Part shown: positions 1 through 12,170 of the stretch, in pieces
Numbering within the stretch: position 1 is the stretch's first letter
Layout of the letters: the number at the start of each line of letters is the position of its first letter
Source: Linanthus parryae
Taxonomy: Eukaryota > Streptophyta > Magnoliopsida > Ericales > Polemoniaceae
Length of the DNA: 64,000 nucleotides
Assembly: GCA_023055425.1 (NCBI GenBank)
Contig: JALGPY010000003.1
Location: forward strand, 24,239,001 to 24,303,000
Direction: 5' to 3'
The notes under the pieces: model-generated
The model's database searches: none
What the model was told of the DNA's origin: nothing
Seen by the model: only the letters and a program-made list of their open reading frames with translations
Program-made: the position numbers and the translations under genes

Positions 1-274
1 AAGAACGAGAGTCAGAATGCTTCAACTTCAGCGGATACGAAGAAGCCGTGTCAGTTCCCCAGAAGTCAACTTCTTCCTCCGTGTCTGAGTACACTGTAGT
101 GTCCGAGCCCTTCCCGACAACGTAACCATGTTTAGTCCAACTCTCCCACTCAGACTCGCCCTCTGTGAATTCTTCCTCGCTCTGATATTTTTTACTTTTC
201 CTCATCTTCTTCTTGCTCTTCTTCTCAGCATTCTTCCTCCATTTGTCATCAGTATTTTCCTTAGCAGAATCCAT
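1..274 (-). CDS. 5' part of an unidentified lysine/acid-rich protein gene
   Basis: An open frame runs from an ATG at 274 leftwards to the window edge without a stop (91 codons seen). The protein begins MDSAKENTDDKWRKNAEKKS. Residues 12-30 are very basic (KKSKKKMRKSKK, a possible nuclear localisation signal). A strongly acidic, tryptophan-containing stretch (EEEFTEGESEWESW) follows, then more acidic residues (SDTEEEVDFW). No known domain is recognised. The composition suggests a nuclear protein, but that is inference. The coding sense is supported by length, lack of stops and the biased composition; the opposite strand holds only a shorter frame over the same bases. A 262-bp tandem repeat lies about 90 bp upstream of the start. 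It could be a host gene, a gene fragment carried by a transposon, or one exon of a larger gene. Confidence 0.45.
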   Translation of the reverse strand, partial: MDSAKENTDDKWRKNAEKKSKKKMRKSKKYQSEEEFTEGESEWESWTKHGYVVGKGSDTTVYSDTEEEVDFWGTDTASSYPLKLKHSDSRS

Positions 275-362
275 TACATCACAGTATGTTGTCAATTAAG
301 CCAACTGCTTATGCTTTTATACCACAAGTAAGGAAGGAAGTCAAAAGACCATAGCAATTGGT

Positions 363-1148
363 CATGACCTTTGATTAAACTGCTTAACATGATTACTCAG
401 ACAGACACATCTTCAATAAATGTAACCTGCAAGACAGGTCAATCAAGCACCAGATACTGCAACCCCTACTCAACTTACTTAAGAAATCTTCAATACACAT
501 CAAGCAATGCATCTACATGATGAAGCCTAAAGCAGAAGGAGAGAGATAATGGCTGATTGGGGAAGATAATAGGCGTTGACAATGGACTAGGTTATACATG
601 AACTGGTAATACATAGCATCTGTCCATGTCATTCTATTAAACTGATTGACATGCATATTCAAACAAACACATCTCCAATAAATGTAATCTGCAAGACAGG
701 TCAATCAGGCACCAGATACTGCAAAACCTACTTAACTTACTTAAGAAATCTTCAATACACATCAAGCAATGCATCTACATGATGAAACCTAGAGCAGAAG
801 GAGAGAGATAATGGCTGATTGGGGAAGATAATAGGCGTTGACAATGGACTAGGTTATACATGAACTGGTAATACATAGCATCTGTCCATGTCATTTTATT
901 AAACTGATTGACATGCATATTCAAACAAACACATCTCCAATAAATGCAATCTGCAGGACAGGTGAATCATGCACAAGATTCTGCAAATCTCACTCAATCT
1001 TCTGAAGAAATCTTCAATTTACATCAAACAATGCATCTAAATGATGAAACGCAAATCAGAAGGAGATAAATGTTGGGTGGTTGGGAAAGGTAACAAGCGT
1101 TGACCTTGGATAGGGTTAATTGGTTATAAGTATGACGGATTCCTAACT
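363..1148. repeat. Tandem repeat, 262-bp period, three units
   Basis: The units begin at 363, 625 and 887, each near a CATG[AT]C..T.ATTAAACTG motif, so both steps are exactly 262 bp. The first two units are near-identical over long runs (for example AGCAATGCATCTACATGATG in both). The third is more diverged and loses similarity after about 1130. The repeat sits directly upstream of the minus-strand gene start at 274 and may be part of its promoter region or a young satellite seed. No coding potential is evident. Confidence 0.9.
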
Positions 1149-1928
1149 TCTTTGTTTTCAAAGCGATGCTATAGTTTGTCAATCTTTCTTATTATCGGGC
1201 TGTAACTGCATAATACATGTGTTTTGCAGTCAAGATTGCAACATAGTACTCGATATATGTTGCCAAAATAACACAAGTATGAATTGCAATAACTGTCATA
1301 CAATTATCAATTTCAGAGCAAGAAGAAAATACCCGATTCAAAGGCACGTGCAACCAATATCTATATAGCCAATTTAAATTGCCATCAATGACACGCATGT
1401 CTACGACTCCTGTATTACCTGACTACGATGCTGAAATACCCTATGTCTACTATCTCGTTCTTCCAATCTCGTGTATATGCAATTTACTATCTACGAATTT
1501 TATTTCCTTAAATACATAAAAAAAAGACAATTGCCAGCAGCGAATCCAATTACTACAAATGTGATGCACTCACAGATATTGAAGCTATATTACAATATAA
1601 CTCCGATAAAATAACAACCAAACGCGGTGCATAATAATACTGCATTAGCAAATGTATATCTCCGCCTATCGGACAAGCAAACATGCCAAGGCCACAACGC
1701 GCGCGGGGTGGAACCTAGTAATGATAAAATGAAATTGACTCTTTTGCCCACTTCCAAGAGGAACTGTTAAAATTCAATGGGGGCGGAGAAGACGTCATGT
1801 ACTTTTTATTGGGATATTGTTTGTCTGAATGTATGTGTCCTCTAATTTTTAATATGTATAATCTCTATCTTGTTTTACGTACTCCATCACTTTCTTGCTT
1901 TCATTACTGATATTAAAATATTGGTTCC
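1149..1928. other. No gene recognised
   Basis: AT-rich sequence with no convincing coding frame, repeat or known element border. The minus-strand open frame at 1192-1398 has no recognisable motif and is probably chance. Confidence 0.5.
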
Positions 1929-2685
1929 GTGTTGTATGTTTTCTTCCTTGAAAGATTGAAGGGTCTGGCGAATCCAGATCATATGTTGGGATCTCCTAAA
2001 GAGGGGGCAACCTTTCCACTTATCAATAAGTGGTTTGAAATTTTATTAGATTCAAACCGAACCCATAGTAGTTCCTTCCCAAGAGTGGATGCTCTGAAAA
2101 GTTTGTTGGAGGACAGGGATTTTGGAGGTGATAAATCTTTTATGACATTAAACATACAAGTCACCAGCAGAAAAGCACTTGTTAAACAAAGTTTGATGTG
2201 TTGCAGATAAAATACTGTTGCTATGAAAGCCTGGCCAGTAAATCTGAAGGTCCAGAGGGTGTTATGCATCGGTGTCTTGCATTGACATCAGCCTACAAAA
2301 AAATTGCTTACAATAGGCCGGAATATGCCAACATGCAGTTTGACGAAAACGGCGAAATGACCATAGAAAATGTGAAAGATCCTAAGAAGTTCATAACCTG
2401 CAGGCCTCGTCGCCGTCTTCCTGCTGAGAAGGTTATGGACCATTGGCGCACGAGAACAGACAGTTTGGTTTATAAAAACTATCAGAGTAATTTTTTATTT
2501 TGTATTTTTTATTTTTTATTTTTTGGCATTTTAATTTACTCTCCCTTTTTCTTACATGGTTGCTTAGCTGTTTTTTTTTTCGTTTTCTAGGTTATGTGAA
2601 AGATGTTTGGAAGGAGGATGACAATGAAGGTGAATGCATTTTTAAAGTTAGTCCATTAATGTTAGATAGAAAGAAAAATGGTTGA
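1929..2685 (+). pseudogene. Fragment of an unrecognised plant gene
   Basis: Three neighbouring plus-strand stretches look protein-like and are probably exons of one gene. The first (about 1950-2160) reads ...PLINKWFEILLDSNRTHSSS and ...RVDALKSLLEDRDFGG. The second (about 2207-2490) is in another frame and includes YNRPEYANMQFDENGEMTIE and PRRRLPAEKVMDHWRTR. A T-rich stretch ending in TTTTCTAG at 2590 looks like an intron, after which GYVKDVWKEDDNEGECIFK runs to a stop near 2685. The junction of the first two parts is unclear: the acceptor TGTTGCAG at 2206 would need a phase-0 donor, and the GT at 2128 is in phase 1. A frameshift is therefore likely. I do not recognise the family. Confidence 0.35.
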
Positions 2686-3690
2686 AAAGGGAGATGCTTT
2701 TGGACGAGGGAAAAAAAGAAGTGGCGATCTAACTGAATTCTGTAATTTGACTTCGACTTGAATATATTTTCTCACAATACCTTAATCACTGATAACTTAC
2801 AAGTCTGTTTGGCCACGATGATGTGGATTGTAGCACAATAACAACATGCTTTGAATTGGTAGGATATAATAGGCTAGACGTGGCATACAATTAGTTTGGC
2901 GTGAGAAAGTAAGCTTTAAAAAAAGGTGGAAGAATTAGAGTGAGATGATCAAGGCCGTGCATAAAAAGTTGTTGGTGCCTGCTAAGTTAAAAGGCTTTGG
3001 AAGGAAGGGAGCAAGAAATACTTGATGGATGACAGTTTTGAGGGTGAATGTCTTTGGAAGTTTATTCTAATGTCTTTCTCTTACATAGTCATTTTTGAGT
3101 TGTTTTCTTTTGATTTTCTAGTATGATGGGATAATTGTGATAATGGTATTACTGGGCAAGATGACAACAAAGATCATTGGCACAAAACTATCATAGCTTC
3201 ACTTTGTCTGGTTTTTATTGTTTGGATGGATTCCGGTATTAATGTCTTGCAATCTGAAAATATGGTGAATACTCAAATAGGTGTTCTACCATATTCTTTA
3301 TTTTGTTCAATTTGTCTCGATTTTCACTTAGGACTTCAAGTTCTGCAAGTTCAGTTCAGTTTGTCTCTATTTTCACCAAGCAACTCATGTTAAGTGACCC
3401 AACATTATGAAAAATTATCTAAAAATTACATCGTTTTGCTATCCAAATTGTCGAGTCAAAGTGACCCAACTACGAGTGGGGCTATTCAGAAGAAATGGAG
3501 TGGTATACTAGTACTTAAACACGTGGGTTCAAGTGGGTCATTAAACCCGTCTACCCCAAAACTTAAATAACTTAATAAAAGTATTTTTAATGTAAGGTTC
3601 TATATTTTGTTCATAATTTTAACAGTGTTAAATGCCTTCTGTATTTTTTTTTTTAATTTTAGTGGTAAAGTAACCATAGTTTATATCAAC
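2686..3690. other. No gene recognised; partial MITE inside
   Basis: AT-rich DNA without a supported gene. The stretch 3405-3505 is the right half of a Stowaway-like MITE, listed separately. Confidence 0.5.
3405..3505. repeat. Half-copy of a Stowaway-like MITE
   Basis: The stretch matches the right arm of the complete element at 5039-5296: AAAAATTAT..AAAAATTACAT, then TGCTATCCAAAT, GAGTCAAAGTGACCCA, and the end GGAGTGGTATA. No matching left arm is found upstream, so it is a truncated copy. Confidence 0.6.
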
Positions 3691-4690
3691 CGAAAGTTAA
3701 TATACTCCACCAGACTACAACCACCACTTTTGGCGCAACCCTTTCTTCATCCACGACTCTGGTCTCGCCCACCCCGTGACTCATGTCCACAATGGTCATG
3801 TACGAATTTCGTTTTTCTCATTAGTATTGTTTGTATTTCTGTAGTGCTAAAGTCTTTAGTGAGCTAGTTGTGTTCTTATGTTTAAATTGTAGACTCGAAT
3901 TTCATTAGTGATAAATGGATTGGAAATGGGTGAAGAATGAGTGAATAGGTTATACTCACCAGTTTATGATCAACCCAAGAACTTCGAGCTCAAATAATTT
4001 GGTCTTTAGTTGGTTGGTATTCTCATACACAGGTTAACGGGTTATAGTTACCCGTTTATGACCCACCCAAGAGCACCCAAATGTTTAAACGGATTAAGTG
4101 GGCTGGATTAGTATAAAAGTAAGCTCATTTAAACGGGTTGAGCCCGTCCAACCCGTCCGTTTGATCACCTCTATTGTGTTGGAAATAGATGTGCAAACTA
4201 GAGAGAGTAGGAGTGGGATGTGTTATTAGGGATGAAGATGGCAATTTTATAGGAAAAAAATCAAGCCTTTATGTTTCGATCCGGTCTTGGTGCTTATTGA
4301 AATAAACGAGGGATGAACACTAGCAACAAAGATGCATACAAAGAAGTAGTTGTTGAGACGGACGTCATTGATTTCGTGTAGCTTCTGCACCGAAAAAGAG
4401 AGAAGTAAATGATGGAAGTGAAGAGAGTCTCCAAAATGCTAATCTTTCTGTGAAGTAGTATTGAAAAAGTAAAGATGTTCAAAGAGGTACGCGTGGAACA
4501 TGTGAGACGCACATGTAAATCTTTTTTTTGATCCAACACGCACATGTAATAAGGTAGCACACTTATTCATAAATTGAGCTATCCGGTATCAAAATGAGTT
4601 TCATTTTCATCCAGAAGTCCAGTTGAACTACGAATGTAATAGACCAGGATATGTTGGAGCAAGCAACCCATTTATAGTTTATCTAGAAAA
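3690..4690 (+). repeat. Dispersed 1-kb repeat block, copy 1
   Basis: This block recurs at 28100-29070 in the same order and orientation, and in split form at about 14930-21420. Shared landmarks are CCACCAGAC.ACAACCA, TATTGTTTGTATTTCTGTAGT, TTTGGTCTTTAGTTG, a segment ending ACCCGT.C.TTTGA..ACCTCTA that resembles a hAT-type terminal repeat, an RNase H relic, and a tail TTTATCTAGAAAAAACTA. The block seems to be the upstream part of a larger duplicated unit whose downstream part is the MAKTP gene. Confidence 0.7.
4194..4560 (+). pseudogene. RNase H-like (RVT_3) domain relic
   Basis: Across several frames the translation follows the C-terminal RNase H domain of plant LINEs and related host proteins. 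It shows GVGCVIRDEDGNFIG, then VVVETDVIDFV, a helix-like SSIEKVKMFKEVRVEHV, then NKVAHLF, standing for the usual H-x-R-x-x-N-x-x-AH motif. Stops and frameshifts interrupt it. Paralogous relics lie at 28590-28915 and, split by insertions, at about 15000-21230. It is not functional. Confidence 0.6.
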
Positions 4691-5038
4691 AACTATTTTT
4701 TAGATAATTGTATCTGATTAAGGGTATGAGTTTGGGAATGCTTCGGTTGCCAGCACAGCTGCTTTCCAACAGCAGAAGCAGTTTTAGTCTGTTTGGTAAA
4801 AATAAAATTTCTGTTTTTTCGGACAATTTCTGCTGTCCCACAACAGTTTTCAGGAAGCAAGGGGGAGATGTTTTTCCAGAAAGTGCTTTTGATTAATTTA
4901 TCTAAAACCAATTTTAACCTTACAATTTTTCAAAATATCAATAGTTATCTTTACAGAAATGACATGTGTCATATATTTTTGTTATTTTACCCTCTCACAG
5001 CATTTTCACAGTTGATTTTTCCAAACACAAAATTACTA

Positions 5039-5296
5039 CCACTCTGTCCCAGCTCTTTCTTCCCAATTTGACTTTTCTCACTATTCACTGGGCCACTTTG
5101 ACCCGGTGATTTGAATAGCATACCGATATAGTTTTTTGATAATTTTTTTATGGTGTTGTACAGTAAAAGTTGCTTTATAATATGGTGAAAAAATTATCAA
5201 AAAATCGTATTATTTTGCTATCCAAATCACCCGGTCAAAGTGACCCAGATACGAGTCAAAAAAGTCAGATGTGAAGAAAGAGCTGGGACGGAGTGG
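5039..5296. mobile_element. Stowaway-type MITE, complete
   Basis: The element is 258 bp with long terminal inverted repeats. It starts CCACTCTGTCCCAGCTCTTT and ends with the near-complement AAAGAGCTGGGACGGAGTGG. TA dinucleotides flank it (5037-5038 and 5297-5298), as expected for Tc1/mariner-derived Stowaway MITEs. The arms extend over most of the length (CACTTTGACCCGGTGATTTG pairs with CAAATCACCCGGTCAAAGTG), so the single strand can fold on itself. Relatives occur at 3405, 21628, 29184 and 62193. Confidence 0.85.
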
Positions 5297-6096
5297 TATA
5301 TCAATATTTCACAACAACTTTTACGTAATATTTACCAAACAACATTTCATCAAAAATTCACAGCAGCTTTTCCACGAGAAATTTTTGTTTGCTCTAAGAG
5401 CAAATGATGTGGATTTGCTCTAACCATACATCACATGACACGTCAGGAAGAAAAAGAATGAGTGACAGACAAAAGAAAATGGATTCCTACATGTTTCTGA
5501 CGTGTCCTGTGATGTATTGCTTAGAGCACCATGTCATATTTGCTCTTGAAACAAGCAATAATTACTCGTTTTCCCACAGTATTTTCACACAACAGCTTTC
5601 TAGCACCGTCACAACATTCCCAAACTAGCTGTAAAGCAATTTGTTTTCAATATCACAGTTAAAATAAAGAATGATGACTGGAGTTGAATTATGGAGTACC
5701 ATGTGACTTTTGTTTTTTGAGTGAAGAGTACTCCTATGTGACTTTTAATTAGTGATATGAGAGACTGTTTTTTTCTTCTGGGCAAACAGGCCCTGTTTTA
5801 CAAAGGCATTAGCTCCATTATTGAGCCGTTGCGTGTAGTCAGCTTCAAGGAGAGCTTCTCGAGACTGCTACTTCACCATGGTAACAACTTCCGAGACTTG
5901 ACCAGTTTCCAAGTGAGAGGTCTTTTCCTCTTCTCATTCATTCACAGCTTTAAAAGATTTGGAATTGGAACTCTCAATCTTCTCCATTATTAGTCTAAAC
6001 CCATTCTCCACAGCCACTTTTGATTGAATCCTCCATTCGATCTACTGCCGTCAGACCTCTGCTTTGATGAAAGCGCGCAGAATAGCCCTTCCGTCC
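5297..6096. promoter_or_regulatory. Upstream region of the MAKTP gene copy 1
   Basis: There is no gene here. The segment 5640-5990 is conserved with 21400-22960 and in part with 56500-56700: GACTGTTTTTTTCTTCT.GGCAAACA, GTCAGCTTCAAGGAGAGCTT, GGTCTTTTCCTCTTCTCATTCA. In all three places it lies just upstream of, or points toward, the same first exon. It is therefore probably promoter and 5' untranslated sequence. No TATA box could be assigned with confidence. Confidence 0.35.
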
Positions 6097-8430
6097 ATGG
6101 CCAAGACACCACCACCACCAACAGTAGTATCTTATTCGATTCAGCAGATACTAGAGGTGTTTTCAGAGGTACGATATTGATTTCCTATTTCCTTCTTTCT
6201 TCTCTTACGCCAATCACATAACTTGGCTCATCTTAGTTTAGCTTCAAATGGGCTATCCTACACGCTTTTGCAAATATTTTGTTTCTGTTTCTGATGTGTT
6301 TATAGTTATACTCATTCACTCATCTTTTTATAGATGGATCCAACAGTGGTTTCTATGTATAATGGTCATCTTGCTCTCAAGACGAACTCTTCGAGATCCC
6401 CCTGGAAGTTACATCTACCATCCTCTCCAACAGTTTTAGGTAAATTCCTACTGATTAAAAGTTTTCAAATAACTTTAGGTAAATTCCCATGGTTTTCAAA
6501 TAACTTTAGGTAAATTCCCATTTTATTTCATATTAACTGATTTATGCAAATCGATTTTCCATGTTCAATTCCTTGAATTCCAACTGATTAAAAGTTTATT
6601 TATGAGTTTAAAATGTCTTCCGAATTGGCAATTTTATTTGTGCATTAATACCATATCAATACACTTCGATATGTCTACAAGGCTTCTCCTCACACTGTTT
6701 CGCTCTGATGGATTCGAAGATTTTGAAATTCGATTTATGTTGATTTAGAAGAAAGATTATTAAGGTAAATGTCTGTATTTGCAGTTCTCTTGTCTTTACT
6801 ATGAATGTGTTGATCCACAGACACGTGGATTAATGTATGGCTTGATAGAAACTAGGATGCAAGATTTCTTGAATAAGAAACTTTAGTTAATTCAAAGGCA
6901 TTAATAAGATGGAGCATGCTTTCGCTATCTTAGACCCTATAATCAGTCAACGCTTGATTCTAAAACAAAGCCTTGTACCTTGTTAGGCTATGCCGATAAT
7001 TGCAAGTGCTATCTCTGTCTTGGTGAAGACTACAACAGAATTTGGATGATTAATACTGTTTAGATTAATCATTTGAATGTTCATGTTTGAAATCTAATGT
7101 TTTATTGCTGTACCTTGGAGGTTTTTGACATATTATGAACATATGAGTCCCTCAGTTGTTTATATATGTGTTGATAAACTCTGATATTTTGAAGAATAGA
7201 AGTGGCACACGTAGATATTGGTCTCAAAAGGCCCAATATTGGCTCCTGAAATTCGTCAAAATCAAGCTTAAGTGTCAAGGTAGAGAAAGCAAGGAAGCTC
7301 CAACAAGTGTTTGCACCCCAGTTCTTAATCAGCTGCAAACAGGGGATTATAGGTAGATGCTCTTAATTTTTTTTCCTCTTGTTTGATGTTTGTTAATTGT
7401 TGGACTTTTCTGTCTTAAGTTTAGACTTTTAACCATCATAAATTTGTGAAGAATGAATAACTCAGTTATATTTTGGGGGCATTCTGCATAAAATTATTTC
7501 CTTTCAGGAGCTCTAAGTTTAGAATGCACCATTGCCGATGGCAGCACGTCAGTTGGGAAGAGAAGGGATCTTGAATCCATCGAAAAAAGGGACCATGTGA
7601 AGGAAAAAGATATCGATCAAGGGAAAGAGACATGTAAGAGAGAAAAAACTACCCTTCCATGTTTATTTCAAGGTGCAGCCTTAGTAACGGGATTTGAAAT
7701 TATTTTTTGTTTTATACTTTGTAGCTTTATCCAGAACTAATGAAGGTGCAACTTCTACCTATGTATTTTGCTGTTCTTAGTACTACCTTAAGATTAATAA
7801 TTGATGTAGTTTAGTTGTGCGTACTTGGTCTGTTGTCGTCTTTTCTCCAAAATTATGAGTTCATCAACCTGCTTGGTTGCTGAGAATTGAAATGCATACC
7901 TCTTACAAGTAAATCCCTTCTATTAGGCTCCCTTTTAAAATGCTACTTTAAATGCAGGAACCAGCAAAGGCGACGTACTATAAAACTTATCAAATTGGTA
8001 GATATACATCCCTGATTCCATGCAAAGATTTAATGACTTGTATTTAAATGCTCTTTAATTTAACTACCACTTCCGAACTGGAGAGTTTAGCAAGAATAAA
8101 CATTTTCAGGAGTATATAGTTTCCCGCATCCCATGCACAGATTTTTTTCTTTCTTTCTTCTGTTACGCCAATCACATAACTTGGCTCATCTTGTTTAGTG
8201 TGTAGTTTACTTTCAAATGTGCAGTCCTACACGCTTTTTGCGGATCTTATGTTTCTGATGTGTTTATATTTATAATCATCCACTTATCTTTTGCAGATGG
8301 ATCCAACAGTGGTTTCTATGTATAATGACCATGTTTGATGTCAAGACAAACTCTTTGAGATCCGCATCCGTGGATGGAAGTTGCATCTCCTCTGGTCTCC
8401 AAGATTTTCGTCTCTCGAGGTAAATTCCCA
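6097..8430 (+). pseudogene. Decayed copy of the MAKTP gene (paralogue of 56736-59482)
   Basis: Exon 1 (6097-6168) encodes MAKTPPPPTVVSYSIQQILE and four more residues, followed by the donor GTACGAT also found in the paralogue. A second exon-like piece begins after a CAG at about 6330 with ATGGATCCAACAGTGG (MDPTVVSMYNGH...). It recurs at about 8297, so that exon is duplicated inside this copy. A third exon (7508-7633) encodes GALSLECTIADGSTSVGKRR and DLESIEKRDHVKEKD, matching 57962 onward, with a basic GKRRDLES motif that may be a nuclear signal. Introns are also conserved with the 57-59 kb copy. The Transposase_24-like exon of that paralogue was not found here, so this copy is probably incomplete. 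Confidence 0.45.
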
Positions 8431-8588
8431 TTTTCCGTTCTATTAACTGATTTATGTCAATCGATTTGCCATGTTCAATTACTTGAATTTCCACTGATTA
8501 AAAGTTTATTTATGAGTTTAAAATGTCTTCCAAATTGTCAATTTCATACGTGGATTAATACCATTTCAATACACTTCGATATGTCTAC

Positions 8589-8984
8589 AACGCTTCTCCT
8601 CATACTGTTTCACTCTACTGGAATCGAAAGTCTTGAAATTCGATTTATGTTGATATTAGAAGAAGATTATCAAGGTAAATGTTTTTACTTGGCAGTTCTC
8701 GTCTTTACTATGAATGTGTGTATCCACAGATATGTGGATTAATGTATGACTTGATAGAAACTAGGATGCAAGATTTCTTTGAATAAGAACGCTTCTCCTC
8801 ATACTGTTTCACTCTACTGGAATCGAAAGTCTTGAAATTCGATTTATGTTGATTTAGAAGAAGATTATCAGGGTAATGTTTTTACTTGGCAGTTCTCGTC
8901 TTTACTATGACTGTGTGAATCCACAGATATGTGGATTAATGTATGACTTGATAGAAACTAGGATGCAAGATTTCTTTGAATAAG
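8589..8984. repeat. Local tandem duplication, about 199 bp
   Basis: Unit 8589-8787 is repeated as 8788-8984. Both contain CGCTTCTCCTCATACTGTTT, AGTCTTGAAATTCGATTTAT and GATGCAAGATTTCTTTGAAT. A diverged third relative lies at about 6680-6890. The duplication is intronic or downstream of the decayed gene copy. Confidence 0.85.
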
Positions 8985-11599
8985 TACCTTTAGTTAATTC
9001 AATGGCATTAAATTAACGCAATAATATATTCTAACATTAATACTATATAAGAAAAATCGCAGAAATCAAGGGTCAAATATTAATCACTGGAATGAGGTAG
9101 CAATCCCTGAAATCAAGCAGTGAATGTCAACATTTAGTTTATGTTCATTGGTCCTAACTTATTGAAAATGGTGTTAATTTTTGAGAAAAAAAAGCTGCCT
9201 GAAAAATTGTCGAACATAAAGTTTGTACTTTCATATTTAAGCGGTTAAGTCGTATACTGTTTTTGTTGTATGTTTCAGCTTTATTAAGTTAAACTATTGA
9301 TATCTATTAAGCTTACTTTAAACTTTTTTTTGTTTGTTGTATATTTCAGCTTTTTCCAGCTAATCTATTGTTATTCATTAAGCTTACTTTAAACTGTTCT
9401 TCTTTGTTGTATATATCAAGGTTTAGTAAACTTGGAGAAAACAACTCAGCATCTGTCAATACAGTTTTCTCACGAGTCCTTCACCACTGCGACTTGCCAG
9501 ATTTCTTGATTGATTATCTTCAATGTCATATAATTGTAGAAAAACAGTTGGAGATATATTATATCAGTATGAGCGAAATTCAACACTGTCCTAGCTCATG
9601 ATGACCTCGTTTTTTCACATTGTAAGCCTAGGTTTAGGTTTGAGCGCAAATGACTTCTGGGCTCTAGTTGGTTCCTGCTTCAATCTCTAGAATGAGGTTG
9701 TTGAGAACTGTTACCTCAGGATGTGTCTTGAGCACGAAATTTAGTTAAGGCTTCGAATGACCAGTCTTGTGTTAGTGCTAATCTAAAAAATCGTTCTCTT
9801 TTCGCAGTGATTGGAGCACAAAACATGTGTTTTCTTCTTACTTGATGTACATTTAATACTGGGGCTTGGTAGATGGATTAGGATGCAATTCTTATATATG
9901 ATAATACATTACTGCTCGAAACCTGAGTAACATAAATATTACTTTCTGAACTAAATACAGATTGTGAAATATTTGATTTTCTTTTTCCTGGATTAGGGCC
10001 TCGTAGTTGGATACACAGTGAAACCTGGCAGCATGTCCATAAAAATTATAGTCGGAACCGTTAACGCTTAGATTCAACTTGGTGTAACATTTTCAAAATT
10101 CAAGGTTATCCCAAAAGGTTGTTACACAAGAGAAACCCCGGTATTAACAATGTCCTTTTAGTTGGATCTGGGTTTTGGTGACTAGTGGTTCAACTCTATC
10201 CTTTTAAGCCAGATCCACTACCAACCGTGTGTTTCTCTTAAGGGTATAAGCAGTGCTTCTATCAAAGTGGTGCACACTTTCATATGAAAAACCAAACCAA
10301 GCTCTATTGTAATCTGGAAAACCAAGAGATGGATCCTAAGATAATTACATGTAATGTACCATACTGCAACGCTCTAAGAGTAATATATGTGTGTCATAAT
10401 GCAATGCTCTAAGAGTAATATGTCGGTGTGTGCGTATCGCCCACATGGGGCCTCCTGCATAACTTTGAAGTTAAATAACGTAGTGGTTATCAAATCTCAC
10501 ACTCATTTACAACAATTTCAGGGAATCTATGTAAGAGATGCTTTACTATTCCTTGACCAATTGAATACACATAAGACAATGACGTTAACTTGCTCTGTTG
10601 AGCAATATAACATTCTAGGCATTTGTATTTCAACAATAAATCACTGATATCGTCCCAAACAGAAAAACACTGCTCTCGGTTAACCAAACACCCTGTAGGG
10701 AAAACAGTTATGATAGTATCCTATTTTCTAAACCATTATTACATTTTATCCAGGAAATAAGAATGGTCTGCATGCAATATAAGAAATGTCATTGTGAGAA
10801 GAGGAAGCAAAAAAGAGTTCAAGGTCAATTTATTTTCTACAGGTTCCAGAACGAACATAGTGTGAAAAACTTGCCACTATGAGAACTAGGGAGAAGTAGT
10901 TACAAAATGGGAAAGAATATATAAATGGCAGGGAGAGGGAATGCTGGGTAAATAATGATAATTATGAAATGAACCTTCGGAAGTGTCAATCTCAAAAAAA
11001 TTGCAACCTGACCATGGTAAATTTTAGTACCAAAATGTAATAGTAGGAGTTCATTCATCAGAATTTTTTCTTTTGAGGAACTTGAACAATTTCTACAATG
11101 TCGTGACACTGATACATTTTAATATCAGTGCTGACAACAGTTGTGGCACGTGGTGTCCCTGATTTATAGGAATGCCTCTAAGTTTGTACATGGAGTTGCT
11201 TTGGGTTCAGAGTATTGGGTAGTGCAAAATCGAGGTCATCAAACCATATTTTTTTCTGATGCGGCCTTTTGGCAACCGAAAAATTTTCGAGGACTTGGAA
11301 GGAAAATCTGTTGCTTGGGCTGCTACAAATGTATGCTATGATATGTTTTAGTCTTGATTTTCATCACATCTTCGTGTTTTTATGTACTTTGAAAGCAAGT
11401 AAGTTGGATCACATTTGCAGATCAAGCGTTACAATGTGAAAAAGCAAATCGATGCCATTGAAGGAAAACAAGCTGTGCTAGCTGCTGTTGCCTTTGCTTA
11501 GGTGTTGGCTGTGATTAAGTTTAAACTGTTTAATTAACTGCTGTATATGGAAGTGTGTTGCCTTCAATAAGTGAAACAGGTTGCTATATCACACACAGT
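8985..11599. other. No supported gene; low-grade exon-like pieces
   Basis: Mostly AT-rich non-coding DNA. A short direct repeat (GCTCTAAGAGTAATAT, twice) lies at 10370-10423. A plus-strand stretch at 9418-9600 (FSKLGENNSASVNTVFSRVL...) and a possible exon after the acceptor TTTGCAG near 11420 (IKRYNVKKQIDAIEGKQAVL, then a stop) look faintly protein-like. They are unrecognised and I do not call them genes. Confidence 0.3.
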
Positions 11600-12060
11600 G
11601 AACTCAAAAGTTAATTTTAAGATTCATTCTGATGCAGCAGTTGATTGTGTGAAGTCCAAAGGAGGTCTTGGGTTTGGCTTTTTTCAGACAAGATAAAGTT
11701 TTTTGTTGGACAATCACTTCATCCCTATCCTTTCATTTCAAAGCCAGTGATTCTTGAAGCTCTTGCGATTAGAACGGCTTTTTTGTTGGCCTCAAAGCAA
11801 GGCATGGAAAAAGTTCAGGTTTGCTCCGATTTAGAAGCTGTGGCGGACTGCCTTAATAAGGATAGTAATAATTAGCTTCAGCCATTTCAGCCATAACTGA
11901 AGATTGCAAGATCCTTTTCTGTTTGCATTTTGTCCTTTGTACCAAGATCTTCCAATTGTGCAGCTCATATAGTTGCCAAAGCTGCATTTGTTTTGGATGT
12001 ATTTCTTCTTGAAGGGTTTCAGCCCTATTGTATCTTGGTTGTGATAGCCTAGTCTTAATG
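11600..12060 (+). pseudogene. RNase H-like (RVT_3) relic
   Basis: The translation follows the plant RNase H-like domain across frame changes. It shows FKIHSDAAVDCVKSKGGLGF with the first catalytic Asp, then VILEALAIRTAFLLASKQGM carrying the Glu, then VQVCSDLEAVADCLNKDSNN with the third Asp, and RSSNCAAHIVAKAAF near the end. A stop follows LNKDSNN and the first part is in a different frame. It is most likely the 3' end of an old LINE distinct from the next relic. Confidence 0.6.
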
Positions 12061-12170
12061 GAAGTTCTAATTTTCTTACGAAAATGTTTGTAACTTACTA
12101 CTGTACATGGAATTATTTTATTGAAGCTTACTTTGACAAATTGTGAGCTTCAGTTTGAACATTTCAAATG

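Noticed and set aside
128..331. Plus-strand open frame at the left edge
   Set aside because: It overlaps the minus-strand gene start and has a T-rich, hydrophobic shadow composition typical of the complement of a lysine/acid-rich frame.
4793..5071. Plus-strand open frame of 92 codons
   Set aside because: It runs into the MITE, has no motif, and is not conserved in the other copies of the unit.
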